Of a stretch of 64,000 bases of DNA, positions 24,543-32,839 are shown piece by piece. The notes below the pieces were generated by a model. That model did no database searches and was not told the origin of the DNA. It worked only from the letters and a program-made list of their open reading frames with translations. Positions within the stretch are counted from its first letter, which is position 1. Every line of letters starts with the position of its first letter. Made by a program: the position numbers and the translations under genes. Source of the stretch: Flavobacterium sp. N2038 (lineage in GTDB: Bacteria > Bacteroidota > Bacteroidia > Flavobacteriales > Flavobacteriaceae); contig NZ_CP110001.1 in the NCBI RefSeq assembly GCF_025947185.1, forward strand, positions 3,720,001 to 3,784,000, given 5' to 3'.

Positions 24543-24887
24543 ATGCATAAATTCAACTTCAACAATAAAAGATTTGCACTTATTCAAAATTCGGAAAACG
24601 GACAAGTAAATACAGAAACCATTTTTAATTATAAACAGGACGACAATCTTGTTACTGCCGATTATTTTGGCGGAACCATAAAATATGGAAAAATTATTGC
24701 TGAATTAACCGATGATAAATTAAACATGCTTTATCAATGCTTAACAACGGATAACGAATTGAAAGCTGGAAAAGCATTGGCGCAAATTAAGTTAACAGAA
24801 AATGGAAAAATAAAATTGGCTTTGGATTGGGAATGGCTTAATAATGGAAACGAAAAAGGAAAATCGGAATATATAGAAATTGAATAA
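24543..24887 (+). CDS. Conserved unknown protein (often mislabelled N-acetylglutamate synthase)
   Basis: 114 residues, beta-rich. The pattern NNKRFALIQNSENGQVNTETIFNYKQDDNLVTADYFGGTIKYG is a conserved small family in Bacteroidetes and Firmicutes that databases sometimes call N-acetylglutamate synthase. It has no acetyltransferase fold and no arginine-pathway neighbours here, so that label is not used. It precedes an AHSA1-domain gene by 30 bp. Confidence 0.65.
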   Translation: MHKFNFNNKRFALIQNSENGQVNTETIFNYKQDDNLVTADYFGGTIKYGKIIAELTDDKLNMLYQCLTTDNELKAGKALAQIKLTENGKIKLALDWEWLNNGNEKGKSEYIEIE

Positions 24888-24917
24888 ACAAATTCGTTAA
24901 ACAATAAAAGTTAAACC

Positions 24918-25412
24918 ATGGAAAACTTTGACTGGACTTCTTTTACAAAAAAAATAGCTGTTAAGTCTAAACTCAGCGACATTTACAATGCATGGACAAT
25001 TGCGAATGAACTGGAGAAATGGTTTCTCGAAAAAGTGTCTTTTTTTGATGCGAATATGGAACCCATCAGCAAAGACCAAAGTGTTTCAGAAGGCAATACT
25101 TATGAATGGCTTTGGTATTTGTATAATGACGCCATGAAAGGGAAAATTATGGCTGCCAACGGAAAAGACCAACTACAATTTACTTTTGAAGGAAACTGTC
25201 TGGTAGATATAAAATTGAGTGAAGAAAATGACTATACGATAGTAGAGCTTCATCAGTTTAATATTCCAACAGATGATAATTCGAAACAATACATCAGACT
25301 GGGCTGCTCAAACGGCTGGCATTTTTATCTGACGAATCTTAAATCGGTTTACGAGGGCGGACTGGATTTGCGTAATAAAGATGAGAATTTGAATCCTATG
25401 ATTAATAATTAA
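24918..25412 (+). CDS. SRPBCC/AHSA1 (START-like) domain protein
   Basis: 164 residues forming one START-like domain: VKSKLSDIYNAWTIANELEKWFLEKVSF at the start, then GNTYEWLW, and the closing helix SNGWHFYLTNLKSVYEGGLDLR that is typical of activator-of-Hsp90-like proteins. Binds an unknown hydrophobic ligand in many relatives. Located between two small unknown genes, probably one transcript. Confidence 0.8.
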   Translation: MENFDWTSFTKKIAVKSKLSDIYNAWTIANELEKWFLEKVSFFDANMEPISKDQSVSEGNTYEWLWYLYNDAMKGKIMAANGKDQLQFTFEGNCLVDIKLSEENDYTIVELHQFNIPTDDNSKQYIRLGCSNGWHFYLTNLKSVYEGGLDLRNKDENLNPMINN

Positions 25413-25429
25413 GACAAATACATTTTAAA

Positions 25430-25669
25430 GTGGATTTTGAACAAATAATAGCGGGACGAATTATTTTGGAGTTTTTGGGAGCTTTGGTACGATTTCTTTA
25501 TTTCAATTCAGGAGCTCTTCTAAACGATAATGATTTTAGAACATTTTCGAGTTTCTGGTCACCAAGCGGAAGTAATCAAAAAAAAGATGATAACAGTAAT
25601 CGAAATCATATGATTGGAGTTCTTTTTTTAGGAGGTTTCATCATGTTGATGCTTATTTTTAATACTTAA
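25430..25669 (+). CDS. Small unknown membrane protein with GTG start
   Basis: 79 residues if the GTG at 25430 is used. A stop lies seven codons upstream in frame and no ATG is available in the first third. The C-terminal IGVLFLGGFIMLMLIF is a transmembrane helix, and the middle is hydrophilic (SPSGSNQKKDDNSNRN). Sits 18 bp after the AHSA1 gene. Confidence 0.5.
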   Translation: MDFEQIIAGRIILEFLGALVRFLYFNSGALLNDNDFRTFSSFWSPSGSNQKKDDNSNRNHMIGVLFLGGFIMLMLIFNT

Positions 25670-25803
25670 TTCAAAAGCATTCAATTAAATTTTTACAATT
25701 TCAAAACATAGATTTTATGTCTCAATAATTCCAGTCAATACGCACCACATTTGTGCCCGTAAATAAATTTTACTATTATGTATTACTTACTTTTTTGGCG
25801 AAA

Positions 25804-26595
25804 TTACACCGCAACACACTGCCTATTTTTTTCTTCGATTATCTTTAAATCAATTATTTTTTGAGCAACAGTTCCCTTTTCAAATAATCGAATGAATTTG
25901 AAAACGGCACTAACAAAATACCCCGGATTTGAAACCAGACGGGCAATTTCTGTTATTCTTTTGTCTCTTAGTTGCGTATAGGCTTCTCTTTGATTTTCGG
26001 GAACCAGTACAAATTCATTGGCAAATTTCCATGCTCCCTCCCTTGCGGTTTCCATACTAAAATCAATAAAGAAATTATCTATTTTGCCTGTCAATTTTAG
26101 AATCATCGTGAGCGTTGGCCAAATTTTGATTAAGCATTTTTCTACACTTCCTACCAGACTGCTCAATATGGCATTTATCTTGTCGAAATCTGCTTTTAAG
26201 TCTCCAATATTTTCTGCTGTACTGACCTGAGCGGCTGCTATCCCAAGATCCAGATTGATGTGTGCATTTATTCCAAGTAGCAAATGCTGCACTACTATTG
26301 GCCAGAATTTTTCTGCTTGCTGAAAAGAAAATGCCCAGCTTTCGGATGGTTTTTCCTTGGCTTTATATTGATAATAAGCTTTGATATATCGATTGGCAAA
26401 AATAACATCGAGTTTTTCCATTCGTTCCCCATTTTGAAAAGAACCATCCAGGATTCCTTCTTTTATTCTTACCGTAACTTCACGATACAACATAGCAAAC
26501 AAACCCAGGGCGCTTTGTTCCAGTTTTGATGTCTCGATAATTTCATCCAATATCTGAATTACCTCGTTTATTGTAGTAGCTTCTTTTATCTTCAT
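25804..26595 (-). CDS. DUF5995 family protein
   Basis: 263 residues, helical, no signal. The conserved features LGLFAMLYREVTVRIKEGI, FANRYIKAYY, HLLLGINAHINLDLGIAAA and DFSMETAREGAWKFA mark the DUF5995 family. HINLD suggests a possible His/Asp active or metal site, but no activity is known. Stand-alone gene, divergent from topB. Confidence 0.85.
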   Translation of the reverse strand: MKIKEATTINEVIQILDEIIETSKLEQSALGLFAMLYREVTVRIKEGILDGSFQNGERMEKLDVIFANRYIKAYYQYKAKEKPSESWAFSFQQAEKFWPIVVQHLLLGINAHINLDLGIAAAQVSTAENIGDLKADFDKINAILSSLVGSVEKCLIKIWPTLTMILKLTGKIDNFFIDFSMETAREGAWKFANEFVLVPENQREAYTQLRDKRITEIARLVSNPGYFVSAVFKFIRLFEKGTVAQKIIDLKIIEEKNRQCVAV

Positions 26596-26806
26596 TGTAA
26601 TTGGTTTTGGCTAAGCGAATATACTTATTTTGAAGTAATTATCTTATTTTTTCTTATACTTCGAATCTTAAAAAGAAACACTTTTATCACAATGCCAAAT
26701 ACTACAAAAAACTCCCAATCCTAATCTTTCTAAATAAAATAAAAAAACTTAGTGTCGTGCAACCTTAGCAACTTTCTCATAAAATCCTTAATTTCGCCTA
26801 CTAAAT

Positions 26807-26819
26807 AAGAAGGAGAAAA
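26807..26819 (+). promoter_or_regulatory. Strong Shine-Dalgarno sequence before topB
   Basis: AAGAAGGAG lies at 26807-26815, four bases before the ATG. Such a consensus ribosome-binding site is rare in this window, where most genes have only A-rich leaders. Confidence 0.6.
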
Positions 26820-29126
26820 ATGAAGGTCTGTATTGCCGAAAAACCAAGTGTAGCACGAGAAATCGCATCCGTTTTGGGTGCCAATACCAAGCACGATGGG
26901 TATTATGAAGGCAATGGTTATGCTGTGACCTATACTTTTGGGCATTTATGCACCTTAAAAGAACCCAACGATTACCGTCCGCACTGGAAAAGCTGGGATT
27001 TGAATAATCTGCCTATGCTTCCTGAAAAGTTCGAAACCAAAGTGGTTCAGAATTCGGGAATCCAGAAACAGTTTAAAATCATTAAAAGTCTTTTTGACAA
27101 AGCCGAAGTGGTCATCAACTGCGGGGATGCCGGACAAGAAGGAGAACTGATTCAGCGTTGGGTAATGAACGAAGCGCATTACAAAGGCGAAGTGCAGCGT
27201 TTATGGATTTCGTCCCTGACTACAGAAGCCATCAAAGAAGGTTTTGAAAACTTAAAACCCTCTGAAAACTACGATAATTTATTTTATGCCGGATTTTCCA
27301 GAGCTATTGGCGACTGGTTATTGGGTATGAATGCTACACGTTTATATACGGTAAAACATGGCGGTTACAAGCAGGTTTTGTCTATTGGCCGTGTGCAAAC
27401 ACCAACCCTGGCAATGGTTGTAGATCGTTTTAGAGAGATCGAAAACTTTAAACCTCAACCCTATTGGGAATTACAGACTTTGTACCGGGAAACGCTTTTT
27501 AGTTATGAAGAAGGCCGCTTCCTGAAAAAAGAAGACGGAGAAATTCTGGCCGAAAAAGTAAAAGAAAGTGATTTCGAAATTGTTTCGGTCGATAAAAAAA
27601 ACGGAAACGAATATGCTCCAAAGCTTTTTGACTTAACTGGTTTACAGGTTTATTGCAATCAAAAATTTGGATTTTCGGCAGAAGAAACGCTTAAAATCGC
27701 CCAGACTTTATACGAACAAAAAGTAATCACGTATCCCAGAGTTGATACGACTTTTTTACCTAACGATATTTATCCTAAAGTAACCGGAATTCTGCAAAAA
27801 TTAACCACTTATGCCGAATTAACTCAGCCCATTTTACAGAAAAAAATAAAAAAATCGCCAAAGGTTTTCAACGACAAAAAAGTTACAGATCACCACGCGA
27901 TTATTCCAACCGGAGTTCAAAACAATCTGGCCTACAATCAGCAGCAGGTTTACGACATTATTACAAAACGTTTTATTGCAGTATTTTATGACGATTGTCT
28001 GGTTGCCAATACAACCGTGATTGGAAAAGCAGCGGATGTAACGTTTAAAGCCACGGGAAAAGAAATCCTGAAGAAAGGTTTTCGCATTGTGTTTGAAGAT
28101 CCAAACGCCAAAGAAAAAGAAGCCGATTTATTGCCGAGTTTTGTTGTGGGCGAAAAAGGGCCGCATGAACCTTCGTTTCTTCAAAAAGAAACCAAACCAC
28201 CCAATCAGTTTACAGAAGCTACTTTGCTGCGTGCTATGGAGACCGCAGGAAAACAGGTTGACGATGAAGATTTACGCGAACTTATGAAAGAGAACGGAAT
28301 CGGGCGTCCGTCAACGCGTGCAAATATTATCGAAACGCTTTTTAAACGTCAGTATATTGTTCGAAACAAAAAGCAGGTTTTACCCACCACAACAGGAATT
28401 CAGCTTATTGATACGATTCAGAACGAATTGGTAAAATCAGCTGAACTTACAGGAAGCTGGGAAAAACAACTAAAAGATATCGAGAAAGGAACTTTTACTG
28501 CTGCAGCTTTCATCAGAAACATGAAACGCATGGTTGAAGCTTTGGTTTTTGAAGTTAGAAGCGAAACTAAACACGCCAATATTTCGCATGCCGCAACGAT
28601 ACAGAAACCTGTTGTAAAAGCAGAAAAAAAGAAAGCCGCAGGAATTTTGGCAGAGACTTGTCCGAAATGTCAAAAAGGAAATCTGATCAAAGGTAAAACA
28701 GCTTTTGGATGCAGTGAATACAAATCGGGCTGTGATTTTGTATTACCGAATGTTTTCCAGGAGAAAAAAATCACGGAAAGTCAATATTTAAGATTGGTTC
28801 AAAAAGGCTCAACGGTAAATATAAAAGGCTTTAAAACCGAAGCCGGAACGGTTGAAGGTTTAATTCGTTTTGAAGAAAATTACAAGCTTAAACTGGAGCC
28901 TAAGAAAACTGAAACGAAGAAAGCAAAGCAACAAGAAGCATCAGATTCTTTAATGTGTCCGAAATGCAAAAAAGGAACTATTCTAAAAGGAAAAACCGCT
29001 TATGGCTGCGCTGAATATAAATCGGGTTGTGATTTTAAAGTCACATTTGATGACGTCAGAACCAAACTAAAAGATCAAAAACCAACGAAGGAATTGGTTT
29101 ACTCTATTTTGAAGGAAAGCGTTTAA
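26820..29126 (+). CDS. topB: DNA topoisomerase III (type IA)
   Basis: Type IA topoisomerase that passes single strands and decatenates DNA. 768 residues. The Toprim domain has Glu7 (IAEKPS) and GDAGQEGE at 102-109. The catalytic tyrosine is Tyr305 in ITYPRVDT, and SIGRVQTPTLAMVV (188-201) is the conserved cleft motif. The C-terminus carries two near-identical zinc-ribbon repeats (CPKCQKGN...CSEYKSGCDF and CPKCKKGT...CAEYKSGCDF). This is the Bacteroidetes form that is also common on conjugative elements, but no mobility genes lie nearby. Confidence 0.95.
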   Translation: MKVCIAEKPSVAREIASVLGANTKHDGYYEGNGYAVTYTFGHLCTLKEPNDYRPHWKSWDLNNLPMLPEKFETKVVQNSGIQKQFKIIKSLFDKAEVVINCGDAGQEGELIQRWVMNEAHYKGEVQRLWISSLTTEAIKEGFENLKPSENYDNLFYAGFSRAIGDWLLGMNATRLYTVKHGGYKQVLSIGRVQTPTLAMVVDRFREIENFKPQPYWELQTLYRETLFSYEEGRFLKKEDGEILAEKVKESDFEIVSVDKKNGNEYAPKLFDLTGLQVYCNQKFGFSAEETLKIAQTLYEQKVITYPRVDTTFLPNDIYPKVTGILQKLTTYAELTQPILQKKIKKSPKVFNDKKVTDHHAIIPTGVQNNLAYNQQQVYDIITKRFIAVFYDDCLVANTTVIGKAADVTFKATGKEILKKGFRIVFEDPNAKEKEADLLPSFVVGEKGPHEPSFLQKETKPPNQFTEATLLRAMETAGKQVDDEDLRELMKENGIGRPSTRANIIETLFKRQYIVRNKKQVLPTTTGIQLIDTIQNELVKSAELTGSWEKQLKDIEKGTFTAAAFIRNMKRMVEALVFEVRSETKHANISHAATIQKPVVKAEKKKAAGILAETCPKCQKGNLIKGKTAFGCSEYKSGCDFVLPNVFQEKKITESQYLRLVQKGSTVNIKGFKTEAGTVEGLIRFEENYKLKLEPKKTETKKAKQQEASDSLMCPKCKKGTILKGKTAYGCAEYKSGCDFKVTFDDVRTKLKDQKPTKELVYSILKESV

Positions 29127-29132
29127 GTTTTT

Positions 29133-29354
29133 TTGCCACGAATTGCACTAATTTGCGCTAATTTTTTCTCGCAGATTTAGCAGATCTAACAGATTTTTAT
29201 AATGCAGATTACAAAATAAATCTGCCGAATCTGCTAAATCTGCGTGAGACAAAATCTTCTTAATGCTTTAATTTTACTTCGAAATAATTATTCATTGAAT
29301 TTGCGACAAACTAATCGTTTAGCATATCAATAAAAATTCGTGAATTCGTGGCAA
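29133..29354. repeat. Nested palindromic repeat downstream of topB
   Basis: The outer ends TTGCCACGAATT (29133-29144) and AATTCGTGGCAA (29343-29354) are inverted. Inside, CTCGCAGATTTAGCAGAT (29168-29185) pairs with ATCTGCTAAATCTGCG (29229-29244). No gene. The right end lies just before the DUF6265 lipoprotein gene. Confidence 0.7.
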
Positions 29355-29399
29355 CCATTTTTTTCATACTTTAGTAGCACAAAATCAAAACCTCATATT

Positions 29400-29876
29400 A
29401 TGTTTCAGAAAATTACTCTCATCGCCCTTACTATAGCTTTTGTTTCCTGTCAGAAAAAAGAAACTGTCGAAAAAGACAAAATCAAAAAAGCAGACTGGCT
29501 TATCGGAAACTGGGAAAACACTTCTCCAGATGGTGTTTTAACTGAAAACTGGCAAAAACTAAACGATAGTACTTTTAGCGCTGCATCTTATTTTATAAAA
29601 GGAAAGGACACTTTACATTTTGAAAGTATTGTTCTGGCACAATTAGGGGAAACACTAACATACAAAGCAACCGTAAAAGGGCAAAATGAAGACAAACCGG
29701 TTTCGTTTCCATCTACTTTAGAATCAGATAAACAATTGGTTTTTGAAAATCCGAAACACGATTATCCTCAAAAAATTACCTATACAAAAGGTCCAAATAA
29801 TACTTTAACGGCGGAGATTTCAGGGAATTTGAATGGAAAACCAAGTTCGGAGAAGTTTGTAATGACGAAGAAATAA
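29400..29876 (+). CDS. DUF6265 lipoprotein
   Basis: 158 residues from ATG at 29400. The signal MFQKITLIALTIAFVSC marks Cys17 as lipidated. The longer in-frame start at 29340 would begin within a repeat and spoil the signal. The mature part has the DUF6265 start ADWLIGNWENTSPDG and the FENPKHDYPQKITY motif near the end. Lipocalin-like fold expected; role unknown. Confidence 0.8.
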   Translation: MFQKITLIALTIAFVSCQKKETVEKDKIKKADWLIGNWENTSPDGVLTENWQKLNDSTFSAASYFIKGKDTLHFESIVLAQLGETLTYKATVKGQNEDKPVSFPSTLESDKQLVFENPKHDYPQKITYTKGPNNTLTAEISGNLNGKPSSEKFVMTKK

Positions 29877-29882
29877 ACTAAT

Positions 29883-30055
29883 AAATGGTTCGTTCCTACG
29901 GAACTTCGAAATCTGTCACAAATTGATTTCAACGGATTAAAATCCGTTGCTACAATATGATCCATTCCTTCGGAATTTAAAAAGGAACTATCGGTTTGAT
30001 CAATTTTATAAGGCTGGATTTTTATACGTTTTTTTACGAAATCTCCAGAATATCA
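29883..30055. repeat. Diverged relatives of the 73-bp unit
   Basis: GTTCGTTCCTACGGAACTTCG, AACGGATTAAAATCCGTTGC and AAAGGAACTATCGGTTTGATC with TTATAAGGCTGGATTTTT are decayed versions of the unit repeated from 30056. No gene. Confidence 0.5.
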
Positions 30056-30240
30056 AAAGAACCATTAGTTCGAATAATTTTATAGAGCCCGATTTTAATT
30101 GGGTTATTGTAAAATTATACGCAATAGTAAAGAACCGTAGGTTCGAATAATTCTATAGGGCCGGATTTTAATCCGGTTAATGTAAAATTACACACAACAA
30201 TAAAGAACCGTAGGTTCGATCGATTTTGTAATTAGAATTA
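30056..30240. repeat. Tandem 73-bp repeat, about 2.5 units
   Basis: AAAGAACC begins at 30056, 30129 and 30202, exactly 73 bp apart. Each unit carries AGAACCGTAGGTTCG and GGCCGGATTTTAATCCGGTT, both near-palindromic, then TGTAAAATTA. The third unit is truncated after about 38 bp. Remaining DNA to 30414 holds a CTTAGAACCTCAGC repeat (30368-30410) and no gene. Confidence 0.8.
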
Positions 30241-30414
30241 ATTTTGTAAATATTAAATTACTTGTCCATGAACATAATTAAAGAACATGTTCAAAATGTA
30301 TCATTCGTACGGAATTATTAACCTTTGCCTATTAGTGCCTTCAAGGCAAAAAACGAATCAAAAAAAACCTTAGAACCTCAGCACCTCAACATCTTAGCAA
30401 CTTAAAAAAAAAAC

Positions 30415-31575
30415 TCACTCATTCTCCCCGATCTTATTGACCATAAAAATCATCAGTACACCTAAAAGCGCCATAATCAAAAACGCCCATTTCATACTCA
30501 GATATTCAGAGATAAAACCCACCATTGGCGGAACCAATAAAAATCCCAAATAACCAATTGTAGATATAGAAGTTAGTGCAGATCCGCTGCTCATATTTGA
30601 TGATCTTCCGGCAATACTAAACACTAACGGAACCACACAGGAAACCCCAAATCCGATTAAAACGTAACCAAAAATAGTAGGATAAACATACGGTAACAAG
30701 AAACAAATACCAAAACCTACCGTAATCAAAATTCCGCTATAGAGCAGGATTTTTTTAGTTCCAAATTTCATTACGCCATAATCTCCAAATATACGTCCTA
30801 GAGTTACTGCTGTTGCAAAAAACACAAATGCAGCACTCGTCATCTTTGGGGAAGCTTTTAGTATGTTTTCAAAGTAAATACCACTCCAATCGTACATCGT
30901 GTTTTCGCAAGCCATAGAGACAAAGCAAATCAGGGCAAACTTAACCAGATTTTTTTCCGGCATCGAGAAAAACTTCTTTTTAACCGGCACAGGCTCATTA
31001 TGAATGCTCATTGGATAAAAACAAGCTGTTAGCGCCAGCATAAAAACACTTACACCCAGTAAATGTTGTGATGGCGCAATATGTTGTGTAACCATAACGT
31101 AACCCAAACCTGCTCCAGCAAAAACAGCAATACTCCAAACTGCATGAAAACGTGTTATAATAGATTTTGGGTATAATTTCTGAACCTCCAGAGATTGTGC
31201 ATTGATAGATAAATTAAAAATATTACGCGATGCACCAAAAAACAAAAGTATCACCACCAACTGCCATACAAAAGCTGCCAAACCCGGCAAAGACAAAGCA
31301 ATATTAAACATTACCGCCCCCAATAACATGATATAACGGCTGCTGTATTTGTTTAATAACTTTCCTGTAAAAGGCATAGTTAACATTAAACCAATTGGAA
31401 ATGCAAATAATACCGCTCCAAACTCGGCTTCAGATAAATGTAATTGCGCCTGTATGTGTGGAATTCGGGAAACCCAGGAAGAATACCCAAAACCGGAAAG
31501 AAAAAAGAAAACGGTATTGGCGATACGATATCCTTTGGGTGTATGCTGAAACTTTTTTAAGAAGGGTAAAATCAT
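30415..31575 (-). CDS. MFS transporter
   Basis: 386 residues with about twelve transmembrane helices. Motif-A-like sequence TGKLLNKYSSRYIM follows helix 2, and RIPHIQAQLHLSEAEFGAVL precedes it, as in the YbjJ/FucP-like MFS branch. The later half repeats the plan (LGRIFGDYGVMKFGTKKILL). Substrate unknown. Stand-alone gene convergent with the DUF6265 gene across repeat DNA. Confidence 0.88.
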   Translation of the reverse strand: MILPFLKKFQHTPKGYRIANTVFFFLSGFGYSSWVSRIPHIQAQLHLSEAEFGAVLFAFPIGLMLTMPFTGKLLNKYSSRYIMLLGAVMFNIALSLPGLAAFVWQLVVILLFFGASRNIFNLSINAQSLEVQKLYPKSIITRFHAVWSIAVFAGAGLGYVMVTQHIAPSQHLLGVSVFMLALTACFYPMSIHNEPVPVKKKFFSMPEKNLVKFALICFVSMACENTMYDWSGIYFENILKASPKMTSAAFVFFATAVTLGRIFGDYGVMKFGTKKILLYSGILITVGFGICFLLPYVYPTIFGYVLIGFGVSCVVPLVFSIAGRSSNMSSGSALTSISTIGYLGFLLVPPMVGFISEYLSMKWAFLIMALLGVLMIFMVNKIGENE

Positions 31576-31744
31576 GAAGTCATTTTTCTGAATTGCAAAA
31601 TTAGGGCTTTTTTTAGTGGAAGAATCCCGCTTTATCCTTTTTTCACAAAAACTTGGTTTTCTCTTTAATTTAAGACAAAATCAGTCTTTTTATTAGTGTT
31701 TAAAAAAAGTAAATCAATCCAAAATAGATCTGCCGAAATAATAT

Positions 31745-31778
31745 TTGTTAAAGAAAATACTATTTTGCACTTTCTTTG
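31745..31778 (+). promoter_or_regulatory. Possible promoter of the DUF4198 gene
   Basis: TTG at 31745-31747, 23 bases, then TTTCTTTG (one mismatch to TANNTTTG) at 31771-31778, 72 bp before the start codon. Confidence 0.3.
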
Positions 31779-31849
31779 TTTTTAATTATTCTAAATAAAA
31801 GTTATGTTTGTATAAAATATCATCTAATAATTTTAAATTCTAATATATT

Positions 31850-32575
31850 ATGAAATCAAAAACTTTTAAGTTAATAACATTTGCTTTTTTGATGCTTTTT
31901 ACTGCGCCACAAATCTTTGCCCACGCGCTTTGGATTGATACAAAAGCAACCGGAACAAAAGGAAAAGCACAGGAAATTTCAGTTTATTTTGGAGAGTTTT
32001 CTGAAAATGACATTACAAAAGCCGACAAATGGTTTTCTGATTTAAAAGATTTTTCATTGGTTGTAATTTCTCCTTCAAAGAAAGAGACCAAACTTACTGC
32101 AAAAGCTTTAGACAATAAATATCAGGCCTTTTTTACACCGGATGAAGACGGAGTTTATACTATTGTAATGCATCATACTGTACGTGATGTTTATGGCACA
32201 ATGAAATTAGATTACAATTCGAGTGCTACTGTAGTTGTCGGGAATAAAACGGCAGGGAATTATGCTACTGCAAATAAAAATCAAATTGGTTTGTTTTCTG
32301 AAAATGCTGATGTAGCAAAAAAGAATGAAAAAATATCCGGATTTGCACTCTATGAAGGAGCATCTGCTAAAAAGACCAAAATTAAAGTCATTGCCCCAAA
32401 TGGATGGGAAAAAGAATTATGGACAAACGATAAAGGAGAATTTTCTTTTACTCCAATCTGGTCAGGAAATTATATGGTTGAATATGCTCATACAGATAAA
32501 TCTGCAGGAGAACACAATGGCAAAAAATACGATGAAATCTGGAAAATGGCCACTTACCAAATTACAGTAAAATAA
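31850..32575 (+). CDS. DUF4198 periplasmic protein
   Basis: 241 residues with a signal peptide ending IFAHALW. DUF4198 hallmarks are the mature N-terminal HALWIDTKATG, the YFGEFSEND strand, and GVYTIVMHHTVRDVYG, then a carboxypeptidase-regulatory-like C-terminal domain (KVIAPNGWEKELWTNDKGEFSFTP). The family is encoded beside TonB receptors and metal-uptake systems, and a TonB siderophore receptor follows here after a terminator. Possibly a periplasmic metal or siderophore helper. Confidence 0.85.
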   Translation: MKSKTFKLITFAFLMLFTAPQIFAHALWIDTKATGTKGKAQEISVYFGEFSENDITKADKWFSDLKDFSLVVISPSKKETKLTAKALDNKYQAFFTPDEDGVYTIVMHHTVRDVYGTMKLDYNSSATVVVGNKTAGNYATANKNQIGLFSENADVAKKNEKISGFALYEGASAKKTKIKVIAPNGWEKELWTNDKGEFSFTPIWSGNYMVEYAHTDKSAGEHNGKKYDEIWKMATYQITVK

Positions 32576-32608
32576 AAATTCTTATTTAAAAAAAAGCGTA
32601 GTCTTTAT

Positions 32609-32637
32609 AAAACCTTGCCTTAAAACAAGGTTTTTTT
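32609..32637 (+). terminator. Terminator after the DUF4198 gene
   Basis: AAAACCTTG pairs with CAAGGTTTT across an 8-base loop, with a T-run of seven. Confidence 0.75.
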
Positions 32638-32772
32638 ATATCAAAAATAAAGCACTTTGAATATTATCTTTATTTAGAATGAATATAAAACTCAAAGAAC
32701 AAACACAAATTCTTAAGCAAATCTTAAGACAAAATTAATTAAATTTTAAGTGAGAAAATACCTTTATAAATT

Positions 32773-32803
32773 TTGTTAAACCCTTTGTGAGCACTTATAT
32801 TTG
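32773..32803 (+). promoter_or_regulatory. Promoter of the TonB receptor gene
   Basis: TTG at 32773-32775, 20 bases, then TATATTTG at 32796-32803, a full match to the Bacteroidetes TTG/TANNTTTG promoter with correct spacing. Upstream, CTTAAG words repeat (TTCTTAAGCAAATCTTAAGAC, about 32711-32731) and may be a regulator site. Confidence 0.6.
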
Positions 32804-32839
32804 CAAAAAACTTATTTTTATTAAATCTAAATAAATAAC

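Noticed and set aside
24543..24887. N-acetylglutamate synthase
   Set aside because: The common database label has no support in fold, motif or neighbours.
30056..30240. CRISPR-like array
   Set aside because: Units are tandem copies of 73 bp with no unique spacers, and no cas gene is seen.
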